Under the pieces are notes generated by a model that made no database searches, was not told the DNA's origin, and saw only the letters and a list, made by a program, of their open reading frames with translations. The translations under genes were made by a program, and so were the position numbers. A stretch of 64,000 nt of DNA from Paracoccus caeni (GTDB lineage Bacteria > Pseudomonadota > Alphaproteobacteria > Rhodobacterales > Rhodobacteraceae), in assembly GCF_016629665.1 (NCBI RefSeq), contig NZ_JAEPRQ010000002.1:434001-498000 (forward strand). Reading direction: 5' to 3'. Shown in pieces: positions 8,510 through 17,497 of the stretch; the stretch's first letter is position 1, and every line of letters begins with the position of its first letter.

Positions 8510-9304
8510 ATGTCGCACGAAAGTCCCTTTGGACAGCGGCTGGTGGATCGCCTTGACGATATGTCGCCCCAATTGCGACGTGCGGCGTTGTACCTGATCG
8601 AACATCCTCGGGAAATCGCGCTTGTCTCGATGCGCGAAATGGCCCGCAAGGCTGGCGTGCAGCCCGCCACCATGACCCGGCTTGCCCATTTCATCGGCGC
8701 GAACGGGTTTGACGATCTGCGAACCGAACGTGCGCAGTTGATCCGCCGCGCACGCTTCATCGGCGCACAGCCGCCAGACACGATCCGACTGGTCCAGAAC
8801 TGCCCCGTCGCGATTGCCTCTGACGTGCTGGCGCAAATGGGACGACAAGTCGCACAACTTGCCGAGGCCGATAATCTGGCGCGGATCTGCGCCGCCGCGC
8901 GCGATCTGGCCGCAGCCAGCCGGGTGTTCGTGCCGATGATGTATCTGTCGAGCGAAACCTGCCTGCGTTACGCGCAGGCAATTCCGTCCATCGCGGGCAA
9001 ACTGGAGCTTGCAAGCGCGCTGCAGGGTGGCAGCCGCGACCACGTCTTTCTGACGCTCAGCCTGCAACCCTATTCGCCCGTGGATCTGGAGATGGCCGAA
9101 CGCGCGCATCTGCTGGGCGCGACGATCATCCTGCTGACGGATAGCGAAACATCACCCGTTTTCGCATTGGCCGATCATGCGGTGATCTGCCCCACGGGAA
9201 GCCAGCTTGGCGCGTGCGGCAAGCTAATCCCGGTGCTGGCCGCGATCGAAACGCTTAGCGCTGTGGTCAGACATCACGCCATGCAGACGCCGCTGCAGCA
9301 CTAA
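8510..9304 (+). CDS. RpiR/MurR family transcriptional regulator
   Basis: A 264-residue regulator with an N-terminal RpiR-type helix-turn-helix (residues about 8-80, LRRAALYLIEHPREIALVSMREMA region with ARKAGVQPATMTRLAHFIG) and a C-terminal SIS domain that binds phosphosugars. GGTGAGGGG stands just before ATG 8510. Members usually control sugar or sugar-acid catabolism in response to a phosphorylated sugar. It faces the derI-lerI-deoR cluster end to end, with a 35-bp gap, so a role in tetrose or pentose phosphate metabolism is possible but not shown. Confidence 0.85.
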   Translation: MSHESPFGQRLVDRLDDMSPQLRRAALYLIEHPREIALVSMREMARKAGVQPATMTRLAHFIGANGFDDLRTERAQLIRRARFIGAQPPDTIRLVQNCPVAIASDVLAQMGRQVAQLAEADNLARICAAARDLAAASRVFVPMMYLSSETCLRYAQAIPSIAGKLELASALQGGSRDHVFLTLSLQPYSPVDLEMAERAHLLGATIILLTDSETSPVFALADHAVICPTGSQLGACGKLIPVLAAIETLSAVVRHHAMQTPLQH

Positions 9305-9339
9305 GACCATGCGATCAGCGGACGAATGCGACCGCCGCT

Positions 9340-9801
9340 TTATCCCTTGTTATATTTCGCATCGACCTGATCGATGGCATCGACATTCCCGGCCGAGCGG
9401 CCATTCGCGTCGAAATTCATCGTCTCGGCCAGCCATGCATCGGCGATGGCCTTGGCAAGCTCGGTCCCGATGACGCGCGCGCCCATGGTGATGATCTGCG
9501 CATTGTTGGACAAAGCCGCCCGCTCTGCCGAATAGGTGTCGTGGGTCAGCGCGGCGCGGATGCCCGGCACCTTGTTGGCCGCGATGCAGACGCCGATGCC
9601 GGTGCCGCAGACCAGAATGGCGCGGTCATAGGTGCCCGCCAGAACCTCGTTTGCCACCCGGTCCGACAGATTGGCATAGAACGTATCAGGGCCCGTATCG
9701 GTGCGGCTGATTTCGGACACCTCATGCTTGTCCTTCAGATGGTCGGCCAGAACCTTGGCCAGACCTTCGCCCGCACTGTCACCCGCAATTGCCAGTTTCA
9801 T
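9340..9801 (-). CDS. derI: RpiB/LacAB family isomerase, probable D-erythrulose-4-phosphate isomerase
   Basis: A 153-residue RpiB-type sugar phosphate isomerase. The active-site loop [14 protein letters not shown] (Cys65) and the GARVIG segment are intact. ATG 9801 has AAGGAG in front. In Brucella and actinobacteria the pair of a TIM-like enzyme and an RpiB-like enzyme converts L-erythrulose-1-phosphate through D-erythrulose-4-phosphate to D-erythrose-4-phosphate; here the gene directly follows such a TIM-like gene and a DeoR repressor, which supports DerI/EryI over ribose-5-phosphate isomerase. The divergent transketolase would consume erythrose-4-phosphate. Substrate assignment is from context and family likeness. 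Confidence 0.75.
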   Translation of the reverse strand: MKLAIAGDSAGEGLAKVLADHLKDKHEVSEISRTDTGPDTFYANLSDRVANEVLAGTYDRAILVCGTGIGVCIAANKVPGIRAALTHDTYSAERAALSNNAQIITMGARVIGTELAKAIADAWLAETMNFDANGRSAGNVDAIDQVDAKYNKG

Positions 9802-9812
9802 ATTCGTCTCCT

Positions 9813-10574
9813 TCAGATCGCAGCGGCGCAGCGCGCCAGAATGTCCAGATAGCCTTCGACCCGCCAGGCCGAACGGCCAATGAAAAGCCCGTCGATATGC
9901 GGGCAGCGGATCAGTTCCTCGCAGTTTTCCGGGTTGACCGAGCCGCCATAAAGGCAAGGCACTTTCCGCCCCAGAACCTCTTCCGCGACGGCGATGATTT
10001 CGGCCTGCCGGGCGTCGGCATAATCCGAGGTCGCGGGGATCCCGTTCACGCCGATGGCCCAGACCGGCTCATAAGCCAGCAGGATCGTCGCGCCCTTCTG
10101 CTGATCGCCGAGCTGCCCAAGCGCGCCACGAACCTGCGCCGCCAGCACTTCTTGCGCCCTGCCCGCCTCGCGTTCAGCCAAGGTTTCGCCAATGCAGATC
10201 AGCGGGATCAGGCCGTGGCGGACTGCGGCCTCGGTCTTCAGGCCGACCGTCTCATCGGTCTCGCCGAAATGCTCGCGTCGTTCGCTGTGGCCAAGCTCGA
10301 CAATATCCAGCCGGCAATCCTTCAGCATCAGCGGGCTGACCTCACCCGTCCACGCCCCCTCATCCGCCCAGTGCATATTCTGCGCGCCGACCTTCACGCT
10401 GGTTCCGGCAAGGATGTCCTTCACCTCGCGCACCGCGGTAAATGGCGGAATGACGAACCGTTGGATGCGCGGATCGCGGCCTGCATCGGCGGTGGCCAGC
10501 GCTTCGGCGAAATCCCGCGCCTCAGCCAGCAGCTTGTTCATCTTCCAACTTGTGCCGATCCAGAAATCGCTCAT
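9813..10574 (-). CDS. lerI: Triosephosphate isomerase-like L-erythrulose-1-phosphate isomerase
   Basis: A 253-residue TIM-barrel isomerase. Catalytic residues are present: K11 (SWKMNK), H96 (ELGHSERR) and E169 (AYEPVWAIG). After E169 the loop reads [11 protein letters not shown] instead of the TGKTAT of glycolytic TIM, and the start is [11 protein letters not shown]; both features are those of the LerI/EryH (TpiA2) subgroup. The start overlaps the stop of the DeoR gene by four bases, and derI follows after 11 bp. The trio corresponds to the end of the Brucella erythritol operon. A housekeeping TpiA would be expected elsewhere in the genome. Confidence 0.8.
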   Translation of the reverse strand: MSDFWIGTSWKMNKLLAEARDFAEALATADAGRDPRIQRFVIPPFTAVREVKDILAGTSVKVGAQNMHWADEGAWTGEVSPLMLKDCRLDIVELGHSERREHFGETDETVGLKTEAAVRHGLIPLICIGETLAEREAGRAQEVLAAQVRGALGQLGDQQKGATILLAYEPVWAIGVNGIPATSDYADARQAEIIAVAEEVLGRKVPCLYGGSVNPENCEELIRCPHIDGLFIGRSAWRVEGYLDILARCAAAI

Positions 10575-11341
10575 GCCTGCTCCTTCGCAATGGTCAAACG
10601 CAGCCCGGCCCGGCGGATGGCCGCGCAATCTTCGGGCGGGGGGGCGTCGTCGGTGATGATCGCCGAGAACTCGGCCAGATCGGCCAGCACATGCAGGGCC
10701 GAGCGCCCAAAGCGCTGATGGTTCACGATCAGCACCGACTGCGCCGCCGCATCCATCATTGCGCGCTTCGAGCGCACCACGGCGTCATCCATGTGAAACG
10801 CCCGAAGCCCGTCCACCGCCGGGACCGAGATCAGCGCGATATCGGCACGAAGCCGCGACAGGCTCTGTTCGGTCACTACGCCGAAAAATCCGTTGAACTT
10901 GGCGTTATAGACCCCGCCAAGCGCGATCAGAGAAACCCGCGCCACGTCCTTCAGCCGGTCGATCACGGCGGCATTGTTGGTGATGACGGTCAGCGGCGCT
11001 TTCTCCAGCAGCACCCCTGCCAAATGCGCCGCCATCGAGCCATCATTGACCAGAACGCTCATCCCCGGCTCGATCAGATCGACGACCGCGCGCGACATCC
11101 GCTCTTTTCCCTCGCCGTTCTGCATGGCGCGAATGCGGAAATCGCTTTCAAACTGCGTCCCCGCCTCGACCGTCGCGCCGCCGCGCACCTTGCGCAGCAA
11201 ACCGGCCTGTTCCAGGTCGTCCAGATCGCGGTGAATCGTCATCTTCGAGACAGCGAACCGCGATGCCAGATCCTCAAGATCGACAACCCGTGTCTTGACA
11301 AGTATGTCCATGATCGCCTGTCTGCGGTCTTCGCGTCTCAC
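10571..11341 (-). CDS. DeoR family transcriptional repressor
   Basis: A DeoR repressor of about 256 residues from GTG 11341, or 273 from ATG 11392. GTG is preferred because AAAGGGG lies 10 bases before it and family homology starts at RREDRRQAIMDIL. The winged helix (residues about 5-58, LEDLASRFAVSKMTIHRDLDDLEQ) is followed by the sugar-phosphate sensing domain with ALGGVYNAKFNGFFG. It probably represses its own operon with lerI and derI, and perhaps the divergent transketolase, and is relieved by a phosphorylated tetrose or similar sugar. This order, deoR-tpiA2-rpiB, matches the distal part of known erythritol gene clusters. Confidence 0.85.
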   Translation of the reverse strand: MRREDRRQAIMDILVKTRVVDLEDLASRFAVSKMTIHRDLDDLEQAGLLRKVRGGATVEAGTQFESDFRIRAMQNGEGKERMSRAVVDLIEPGMSVLVNDGSMAAHLAGVLLEKAPLTVITNNAAVIDRLKDVARVSLIALGGVYNAKFNGFFGVVTEQSLSRLRADIALISVPAVDGLRAFHMDDAVVRSKRAMMDAAAQSVLIVNHQRFGRSALHVLADLAEFSAIITDDAPPPEDCAAIRRAGLRLTIAKEQA

Positions 11342-11372
11342 ACCAACACCACCCCTTTGGTTCGGACAGAAC

Positions 11373-11433
11373 CTAACACCAGAATTGCACATCGCAACAT
11401 AAAAACTGTTAGATTGTGATTATTCGTTGTGAT
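11373..11433. promoter_or_regulatory. Divergent promoter with repeat motifs (candidate DeoR operator)
   Basis: Between deoR and transketolase lie an inverted pair CTAACA (11373-11378) and TGTTAG (11407-11412), and two direct copies of TTGTGAT at 11414-11420 and 11427-11433, 13 bp apart. Repeated short motifs in a divergent spacer are common for DeoR repressors. Binding is inferred. Confidence 0.4.
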
Positions 11434-11477
11434 CAGACGCCAAAAAGCGTATGGCCACCACGTCAAGGAGGACTAAA

Positions 11478-13508
11478 ATGCCCTTAGATTCGCCCAAAGA
11501 TCCCACCATTGCCGCCAAGGCCGCGCTGGACCCTGAAAACTTCGCCTTGGCGAACTGCATTCGCGCGCTGTCGATCGACGCCGTGAACGCCGCCAATTCC
11601 GGCCATCCCGGCGCCCCGATGGGCATGGCCGATGCCGCTGCCGTCCTGTTCGGCAAGCACCTGAAATTCGACGCCAAGCATCCCGACTGGCCCAACCGCG
11701 ACCGCTTCGTGCTGTCGAACGGCCATGCCTCGATGATGCTTTACAGCGCGCTCTATCTGACCGGCTACGAAGACATGACGCTGGATCAGGTCAAGAACTT
11801 CCGCCAATGGGGTTCGATCACCGCAGGCCACCCGGAATACGGCCATGCGAAAGGGGTCGAGGCCACCACCGGCCCTCTGGGTCAGGGGATTGCGATGGCC
11901 GTCGGCATGGCGCTGGCCGAGCGTCAGCTTGCCGCGGAATTCGGCGACGATATCGTCGATCACCACACCTATGTCTTCCTTGGCGATGGCTGCCTGCAGG
12001 AAGGTATCGGGCAAGAGGCGATCAGCCTTGCGGGCCATCTGGGTCTGGGCAAACTGGTCGTGCTGTATGACGACAACTCGATCACCATCGACGGCCCCAC
12101 CTCGGTCAGCTTCTCCGAAGACGTTCCGGCCCGCCTTGCGGCTTGCGGCTGGCATGTCCAAAGCTGCGACGGCCATGACGGCAAAGCTCTGGACAAGGCG
12201 ATCACCGCCGCCAAGGCCGAGACCGGCAAGCCCTCGCTGATCGCGATGAAGACCGTTATCGGCTTCGGCTCGCCCAACAAGGCAGGCAGCTATGCCGTCC
12301 ACGGCTCGCCGCTGGGCAAGGATGAGGCTGCGCTGACCAAGGAAGCCCTTGGCTGGACCGCCGCGCCCTTCGACATTCCGCAAAACCTGCTGGACCAATG
12401 GCGCGCCATCGGCGTGCGCGGTGCGAAAGAGCGTGAGGAATGGGAAGCCCGCCTTGCCGCGAAACCTGCCGAGGTGAAGGCCGAATTCATCCGCCGCGAC
12501 GAACGCAAGCTGCCCGAAGGCTATGACGCCGCCGTCAAGGCTGCGCGCGATGCCTTGTTCGCCGAGCCGAAGAAAGCCGCGACCCGCAAGGCCAGCCAAA
12601 TGGCGCTGGAGCCGCTGACCGCTGCGGTGCCGGAAATGATCGGCGGTTCCGCCGACCTGACCGGCTCAAACCTGACGCGGGTGAAGGCGGTGGACAGCCA
12701 ATATACGCGCGAGGCTCCGGGCCGTTACATCGGCTATGGCGTGCGCGAATTCGGCATGTCGGCGGCGATGAACGGGATCAGCCTGCATGGCGGCTTCATC
12801 CCCTATGGCGGCACCTTCCTGGTCTTTTCGGACTATGCCCGCAACGCGATCCGCCTGTCGGCGCTGATGGGTCTGGGCACGATCTACGTGATGACCCATG
12901 ACAGCATCGGCCTTGGCGAAGACGGCCCGACCCACCAGCCGATCGAGCATCTGGCTTCGCTGCGCGCCATCCCCGGCCTGACCGTGTTCCGCCCGGCAGA
13001 TACGGTCGAGACGCTGGAAGCATGGGACATCGCGATCCGCAACCGCCATGTGCCGTCGCTGATGGCCCTGTCGCGTCAGGACGTGCCGCAGCTGCGTCTT
13101 GAAGCGGGCGACGAGAACCTGACCGCCAAGGGCGCCTATGTCCTGCGTCAGTTCGGTGAAGGCCGCGACGTGACCCTGATCGCCACCGGCACCGAAGTCG
13201 CCATCGCGGTCGAAGCCGCCGAGGCGCTGCATGCCGATGGTGTCAGTGTCGCCGTCGTCTCGATGCCCTCGTGGGAGTTGTTCGACGCCCAGCCCGAGGA
13301 CTACCGCAAGGCCACCCTTGGCGACGCCCCGCGCATCGCCATCGAGGCTGCGGGCAAGTTCGGCTGGACCCGCTATGTCGCCAGCGAAGACGATGTGATC
13401 GGGATGACCGGCTTTGGCGCCTCGGCTCCGATCGACCGGCTGTATCAAGAGTTCGGTATCACCAAGGAAGCCATCGTCGCCCGCGCCAAGGCGCTGAGCG
13501 GCAAGTAA
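11478..13508 (+). CDS. tkt: Transketolase
   Basis: A 676-residue thiamine-diphosphate enzyme that moves two-carbon units between sugar phosphates in the pentose phosphate pathway. The N-terminal domain has [14 protein letters not shown] and the cofactor motif GDGCLQEG at about residue 170; the pyrimidine domain has [10 protein letters not shown] and [22 protein letters not shown] split across the usual positions; the C-terminal domain is complete. ATG 11478 is preceded by AAGGAGGAC. It is divergent from deoR-lerI-derI, and D-erythrose-4-phosphate made by DerI is a transketolase substrate, so the grouping is metabolically coherent. Confidence 0.93.
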   Translation: MPLDSPKDPTIAAKAALDPENFALANCIRALSIDAVNAANSGHPGAPMGMADAAAVLFGKHLKFDAKHPDWPNRDRFVLSNGHASMMLYSALYLTGYEDMTLDQVKNFRQWGSITAGHPEYGHAKGVEATTGPLGQGIAMAVGMALAERQLAAEFGDDIVDHHTYVFLGDGCLQEGIGQEAISLAGHLGLGKLVVLYDDNSITIDGPTSVSFSEDVPARLAACGWHVQSCDGHDGKALDKAITAAKAETGKPSLIAMKTVIGFGSPNKAGSYAVHGSPLGKDEAALTKEALGWTAAPFDIPQNLLDQWRAIGVRGAKEREEWEARLAAKPAEVKAEFIRRDERKLPEGYDAAVKAARDALFAEPKKAATRKASQMALEPLTAAVPEMIGGSADLTGSNLTRVKAVDSQYTREAPGRYIGYGVREFGMSAAMNGISLHGGFIPYGGTFLVFSDYARNAIRLSALMGLGTIYVMTHDSIGLGEDGPTHQPIEHLASLRAIPGLTVFRPADTVETLEAWDIAIRNRHVPSLMALSRQDVPQLRLEAGDENLTAKGAYVLRQFGEGRDVTLIATGTEVAIAVEAAEALHADGVSVAVVSMPSWELFDAQPEDYRKATLGDAPRIAIEAAGKFGWTRYVASEDDVIGMTGFGASAPIDRLYQEFGITKEAIVARAKALSGK

Positions 13509-13515
13509 GCTTTGC

Positions 13516-13554
13516 GACCGGGCGGGATCGATTTCCCGCCCGGTCTGCTCTTTT
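13516..13554. terminator. Rho-independent terminator between tkt and the aldo-keto reductase gene
   Basis: A perfect 12-bp stem GACCGGGCGGGA (13516-13527) with TCCCGCCCGGTC (13534-13545) and a 6-nt loop, followed by TGCTCTTTT. The genes on both sides converge, but the T-run serves tkt. Confidence 0.85.
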
Positions 13555-13584
13555 CGGGCAAGATGGGTTGAACGACCGCCCTGC

Positions 13585-14643
13585 TCAGAACGGCATCGGA
13601 TGCGATTTGTGCAGCCGGTCTATTGCCTTCACCAACTCCTCTGGCAGCTTCACATCCAGTCCGGCGATCAGGTGGTCAAGCTGCGCGACATTGGTCGCGC
13701 CGATGATCGGGACCACCTCGAAAGGTCGGGTCAGTTGCCACGCAATCGCCATATGGATCGGGTCCATGCCATGTTCCGCGGCAAGGGCGTGATAGGCCTC
13801 GGTCGCGTCTTGACCCCGCGCGGTTTTGCGCCCGCCCAGATTGCCCAAACCGCCAGACGCCTTGTCAACGGCGGCGCGGCTGGCTTCGGGCATGGCTTTG
13901 TCCACGTATTTGTTCGTCAGCAGACCCGCCGCGAGCGGGGAATATGACAGCAGGGTCACATCCTCATTCACCGCCACCTCGGCCAGATCGGTGTCGAAAT
14001 GGCGGAAGAGAAGTGAATATTCGTTTTGAATTGCGGCGACGCGCGGTGCGCCCATGCGATCCGCGACATCGCACCATCGGGTCAGCCCCCACGCGCTTTC
14101 ATTGGACAGACCGAAGGCGCGGATCTTGCCGGATTGCCGGGCGTCAGCCAGCGCGCCAAGAACATCGGCCATATGGTCCAACGTCTGCTGCCGTTTCTGG
14201 CCCGAGGGGTCATAATTCCAGTTCTGCCGGAAGGCGTAGCTGCCCCGGACCGGCCAGTGCAGTTGGTAAAGATCGATCCGGTCGGTTTGAAGGCGCTTCA
14301 GCGAGGCATCGATGGTCTGGCGGATCGTCGCGCCGTCGAAATCGGCGCCGTCACGCACCATCTGGCTGGGGCCGGTGATTTTCGTCGCCACCTGAACCCG
14401 GTCGCGGATACCGGGAAGGGCAAGCCAGCGGCCAAGGATTTCCTCGGACAGACCGATGGTTTCGCGGCGGACGGGATTGACCGGATACATCTCGGCGCAA
14501 TCAAGAAAGGTGATCCCGGCATCCAGCGCAAGGTTCACCTGGCGATGGGCATCGGCCTGATCGGTCTGATTGCCAAAGGTCATGGTGCCAAGGCAAATCT
14601 GGCTGACCTCAACCTCGCTGCCGCCCAGTGTCACGCGCTTCAT
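13585..14643 (-). CDS. Aldo/keto reductase, Tas-like
   Basis: A 352-residue NADP(H)-dependent aldo-keto reductase with a TIM barrel. The catalytic tetrad can be seen as D48 and Y53 (FLDCAEMYP), K88 (VATKITGP) and the His of LYQLHWP. Length and the MYPVNPVRRETIG segment match the Tas/YghZ-type group that reduces small aldehydes and ketones. It is convergent with tkt and stands alone; the gene beyond it on the same strand is 274 bp away across a repeat element. The native substrate cannot be deduced. Confidence 0.88.
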   Translation of the reverse strand: MKRVTLGGSEVEVSQICLGTMTFGNQTDQADAHRQVNLALDAGITFLDCAEMYPVNPVRRETIGLSEEILGRWLALPGIRDRVQVATKITGPSQMVRDGADFDGATIRQTIDASLKRLQTDRIDLYQLHWPVRGSYAFRQNWNYDPSGQKRQQTLDHMADVLGALADARQSGKIRAFGLSNESAWGLTRWCDVADRMGAPRVAAIQNEYSLLFRHFDTDLAEVAVNEDVTLLSYSPLAAGLLTNKYVDKAMPEASRAAVDKASGGLGNLGGRKTARGQDATEAYHALAAEHGMDPIHMAIAWQLTRPFEVVPIIGATNVAQLDHLIAGLDVKLPEELVKAIDRLHKSHPMPF

Positions 14644-14737
14644 GCTCTGCCCCTTTTATTATGTCTTTAGCGGTTTGAAACTAAGGCAGATCGGCGGTGA
14701 GGAATACCCCCACGGATAACCCCGGCAAAGATAGAGC

Positions 14738-14905
14738 CCGCCCGGAAGCGAGGTGCCGAAGGCACCGCCGGGCAGTGACCAGCCGCCCCCCGGCTGGGCA
14801 CTTTGGTGAGGTCAGGCGCAACAGAACTGTAAGACGGGGTGGCACGATAAAGTGCCAGAATACATCTGTCGCCGTGCCCATCCGCGACTGGTCAAAGCCC
14901 TCTGC
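14738..14905. repeat. Structured intergenic repeat, copy 2
   Basis: The second member of the family described at 1036-1208. Predicted outer stem GCCCGG (14740-14745) with CCGGGC (14768-14773), inner hairpin GGTGCC-GAA-GGCACC, then CAGCCG with CGGCTG (14780-14796), followed by GGGCACTTTGGTGA and, further on, CGCAACAGA and CCCTCTGCTTT shared with copy 1. It fills most of the 274-bp gap between the aldo-keto reductase start and the end of the dipeptide ABC operon. Confidence 0.6.
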
Positions 14906-14917
14906 TTTCGGGAAAGA

Positions 14918-15670
14918 TCAGGCGCGCTGATAGCCCAGCGACGAGGCGATCAGGTGGCGGGTGTAATCCTGTTGCCCCTCGCCCCGGCGCAGCGCATCCA
15001 CGTCCATCACCTCAAGAATGCGGCCATGCTGCATCACCGCCAGACGGTCGCACATATGGCCGACGACCGACAGATCATGGCTGACCATAACATAGGTGAG
15101 GCCATGTTCCTGCCGGAGATCGCTGAGCAGGTTCAGGATTTCCGCCTGCACGCTGACATCAAGGGCGCTGGTCGGCTCGTCCAGAAGCAGCAGGCGCGGC
15201 TCGGCGGCAAGGGCGCGGGCGATGGCGACGCGCTGACGCTGGCCGCCGGAAAGCTGGTGCGGGTAGCGGAAACGGAAGCCTCGGCCAAGGCCCACATCTT
15301 CGAGCAGTTTGGTGATGCGGCGGTCGATATCGCCCATGCCTTGCAGGCGAAGGGTTTCGGACAAGACCGCATCGACGGAATGGCGGGGGTGCAGGCTGGC
15401 ATAGGGATCCTGGAACACCATCTGCGCGGTCTTATAAAAGGCGCGGTCGCGGTGGCTGCCGGTGACGGCTTTGCCTGCGACCTCGATGCTGCCGGACCAT
15501 GACGGGATCAGCCCGGCAATGGCGCGCAGGATCGTGGATTTGCCAGAGCCGGATTCGCCGACAAGTCCGAAGGTTTCGCCGGTGGCGACGGTAAAGCTGG
15601 CGGATTTCACCGCGTCCACCCGGTCCGGCGGGAAGCCGAACCAGACATCCAGATTTTCGACCCTCAGCAT
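14918..15670 (-). CDS. Dipeptide-type ABC transporter ATPase, DppF-like
   Basis: A 250-residue ABC ATPase starting at ATG 15670 (MLRVENLDVWFG). Walker [10 protein letters not shown]-loop MVFQDPYASLHPR, signature LSGGQRQR and Walker B LLLLDEPTSALD are all intact. It is the last gene of a five-gene importer operon and lies 49 bp after the DppD-like ATPase, with which it would form the heterodimeric motor. Upstream in-frame starts would add 46 residues without family homology and are rejected. Confidence 0.9.
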   Translation of the reverse strand: MLRVENLDVWFGFPPDRVDAVKSASFTVATGETFGLVGESGSGKSTILRAIAGLIPSWSGSIEVAGKAVTGSHRDRAFYKTAQMVFQDPYASLHPRHSVDAVLSETLRLQGMGDIDRRITKLLEDVGLGRGFRFRYPHQLSGGQRQRVAIARALAAEPRLLLLDEPTSALDVSVQAEILNLLSDLRQEHGLTYVMVSHDLSVVGHMCDRLAVMQHGRILEVMDVDALRRGEGQQDYTRHLIASSLGYQRA

Positions 15671-15719
15671 AGGTGGTTCCGCCTGGATCCGGTATTTAGG
15701 CAACGAAGAAGCGGCATGG

Positions 15720-16586
15720 TCACAGCCCTCCGGGAAAGTAGGTTTCCAGCTCCGCATCGCGCCAGCTTTCCTGCCTTTGCAGAACCGGCAGGCGATCCAC
15801 CGGCGCATCGAGGCGCGGCAGGCTGTTCAGCAGCCCTTGCGTATAGGGGTGGCGGGCGTTGTGCAGGTCTTTCGCGGCAAGCGTCTCGACGATGCGGCCC
15901 GCATACATGATCAGCACCCGGTCGCAGAATTGCGCCACGAGGTTCAGGTCGTGGCTGATGAAGATCAGCCCCATGCCACGGTCGCGGACCAGACGGTCCA
16001 TGATATTCAGAACCTCGGTCCGCACCGACACGTCCAGCGCCGAGGTGGGCTCATCCGCGATCAGGATTTCCGGATCCGGGGCCAGCATCATCGCGATCAT
16101 GATCCGCTGACCCATCCCGCCCGACACCTCGTGCGGGTAGGATTTCAGCACCCGTTCGGGATCGCGGATCTGGACCGCCTGCAGCATTTCCAGCGCCTTC
16201 TGACGGCCTGCGGTCTTGCCGCCACCTGCATGGAGGCGATAGGCCTCGATGATCTGGTCGCCGATGGTCATGACCGGATTCAGGCTGAACTTGGGGTCCT
16301 GCATGACCATGCTGATCCGGCTGCCCCTGATCTTGCGCATCCGCCGCTCTGGCAGGTTCAGGATCGACTGATCGCCAAGGCGCATATGCTCCGCCGTGAC
16401 CCGCCCCGGCGGGCGGACAAGGCCAAGGATCGCGCGGCCGGTCATCGACTTGCCGGAACCGGATTCGCCGACGACGCCAAGTCTTTCGCGGCCAAGGTCG
16501 AAGCTGATGCCGCGAACGGCCTCGAATATGCCCTGACGGGTGGGGAAGGTGACGCGGAGGTCGCGGACGGAAAGCAGCGGGGTCAT
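15720..16586 (-). CDS. Dipeptide-type ABC transporter ATPase, DppD-like
   Basis: A 288-residue ATPase starting at ATG 16586, which overlaps the stop of the DppC gene (ATGA). Walker [10 protein letters not shown]-loop MVMQDPKFSLNP, Walker [13 protein letters not shown] and the oligopeptide C-terminal motif NARHPYTQGLLNSLP are present. The signature reads VSGGMGQR in place of LSGGQRQR, a variant seen in DppD-type subunits. Acts at the cytoplasmic face with the DppF-like partner to drive solute import. Confidence 0.9.
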   Translation of the reverse strand: MTPLLSVRDLRVTFPTRQGIFEAVRGISFDLGRERLGVVGESGSGKSMTGRAILGLVRPPGRVTAEHMRLGDQSILNLPERRMRKIRGSRISMVMQDPKFSLNPVMTIGDQIIEAYRLHAGGGKTAGRQKALEMLQAVQIRDPERVLKSYPHEVSGGMGQRIMIAMMLAPDPEILIADEPTSALDVSVRTEVLNIMDRLVRDRGMGLIFISHDLNLVAQFCDRVLIMYAGRIVETLAAKDLHNARHPYTQGLLNSLPRLDAPVDRLPVLQRQESWRDAELETYFPGGL

Positions 16587-17497
16587 GACTTGCCGCCTTT
16601 CGGGTCCAGCACGTCGCGCAGCCCGTCGCCCAGCAGGTTGAAGGCAAGGCTGACGATGAAGATCGCAAGGCCCGGCATGGCGGCGACCCACCAGAAGTCG
16701 AGGATATAGGTGCGCCCGTCCGAAATCATCGCGCCCCATTCCGGCATTGGCGGCTGCGCACCGAGCCCCAGAAAGCCCAGCCCCGCTGCCGACAGGATGA
16801 TCCCCGCCATGTCGAGCGCGACCCGGACGATCAGCGACGAGATGCAAAGCGGCCAGATATGTTTGATCAGCAGCCGCATCGGGCCGGCGCCTTGCAGCCG
16901 GGCGGCGGCGATATAGTCGGCGTGGCGGATGGTTAGCGTCTCGGCCCGGGCAAGGCGGGCATAGGGCGGCCATGCGGTCAGGGCCAGCGCAAGGACCGCG
17001 TTGCCGATGCTGGCGCCAAGTGCTGCGACGAAGGCCAGCGCAAGGATCAGCTTCGGAAAAGCCAGAAAGATATCGGTGATCCGCATCAGCACCTGATCGA
17101 CCCAACCGCCCGCAAAGCCCGCGACGGTGCCGATGAACAGCCCAATCACCGGCGCGATCAGAGCCACGGTGCCGACGATGAACAGCGTGATCCGCGAGCC
17201 GTGGATCAGCCGCGACAGGATGTCCCGGCCAAGGTGGTCGGTGCCCAGCCAATGTTCGGAAGAGGGCGGTTGCAGTCGCCCGGCGAGGTTCTGGGTGAAC
17301 GGGCTTTGCGGCGAGATCAGCGGCGCAAGGATCGCGATGCCGATCAGCAGGATCAGGATGATCAGCCCGAACATCGCCAGCTTGTTGGCGCGGAAGGTCA
17401 GCCAGCCCTGATAGATCGCGCCCAACCGTGCCTGACGGCGGGTTTGCGGCGCATCGGTCAGCAGCCATTCGCGGCGGGAGATGTGGGTGTCGCTCAT
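16583..17497 (-). CDS. Dipeptide-type ABC transporter permease, DppC-like
   Basis: A 304-residue permease from ATG 17497, overlapping the DppB stop by four bases and the DppD start by four bases. It has the N-terminal helix FGLIILILLIGIAILAPLI, the DppC motif GTDHLGRDILSRLIHGSR, and the EAA coupling loop LTIRHADYIAAARLQGAGP. It forms the pore with the DppB-like subunit. Confidence 0.92.
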   Translation of the reverse strand: MSDTHISRREWLLTDAPQTRRQARLGAIYQGWLTFRANKLAMFGLIILILLIGIAILAPLISPQSPFTQNLAGRLQPPSSEHWLGTDHLGRDILSRLIHGSRITLFIVGTVALIAPVIGLFIGTVAGFAGGWVDQVLMRITDIFLAFPKLILALAFVAALGASIGNAVLALALTAWPPYARLARAETLTIRHADYIAAARLQGAGPMRLLIKHIWPLCISSLIVRVALDMAGIILSAAGLGFLGLGAQPPMPEWGAMISDGRTYILDFWWVAAMPGLAIFIVSLAFNLLGDGLRDVLDPKGGKS

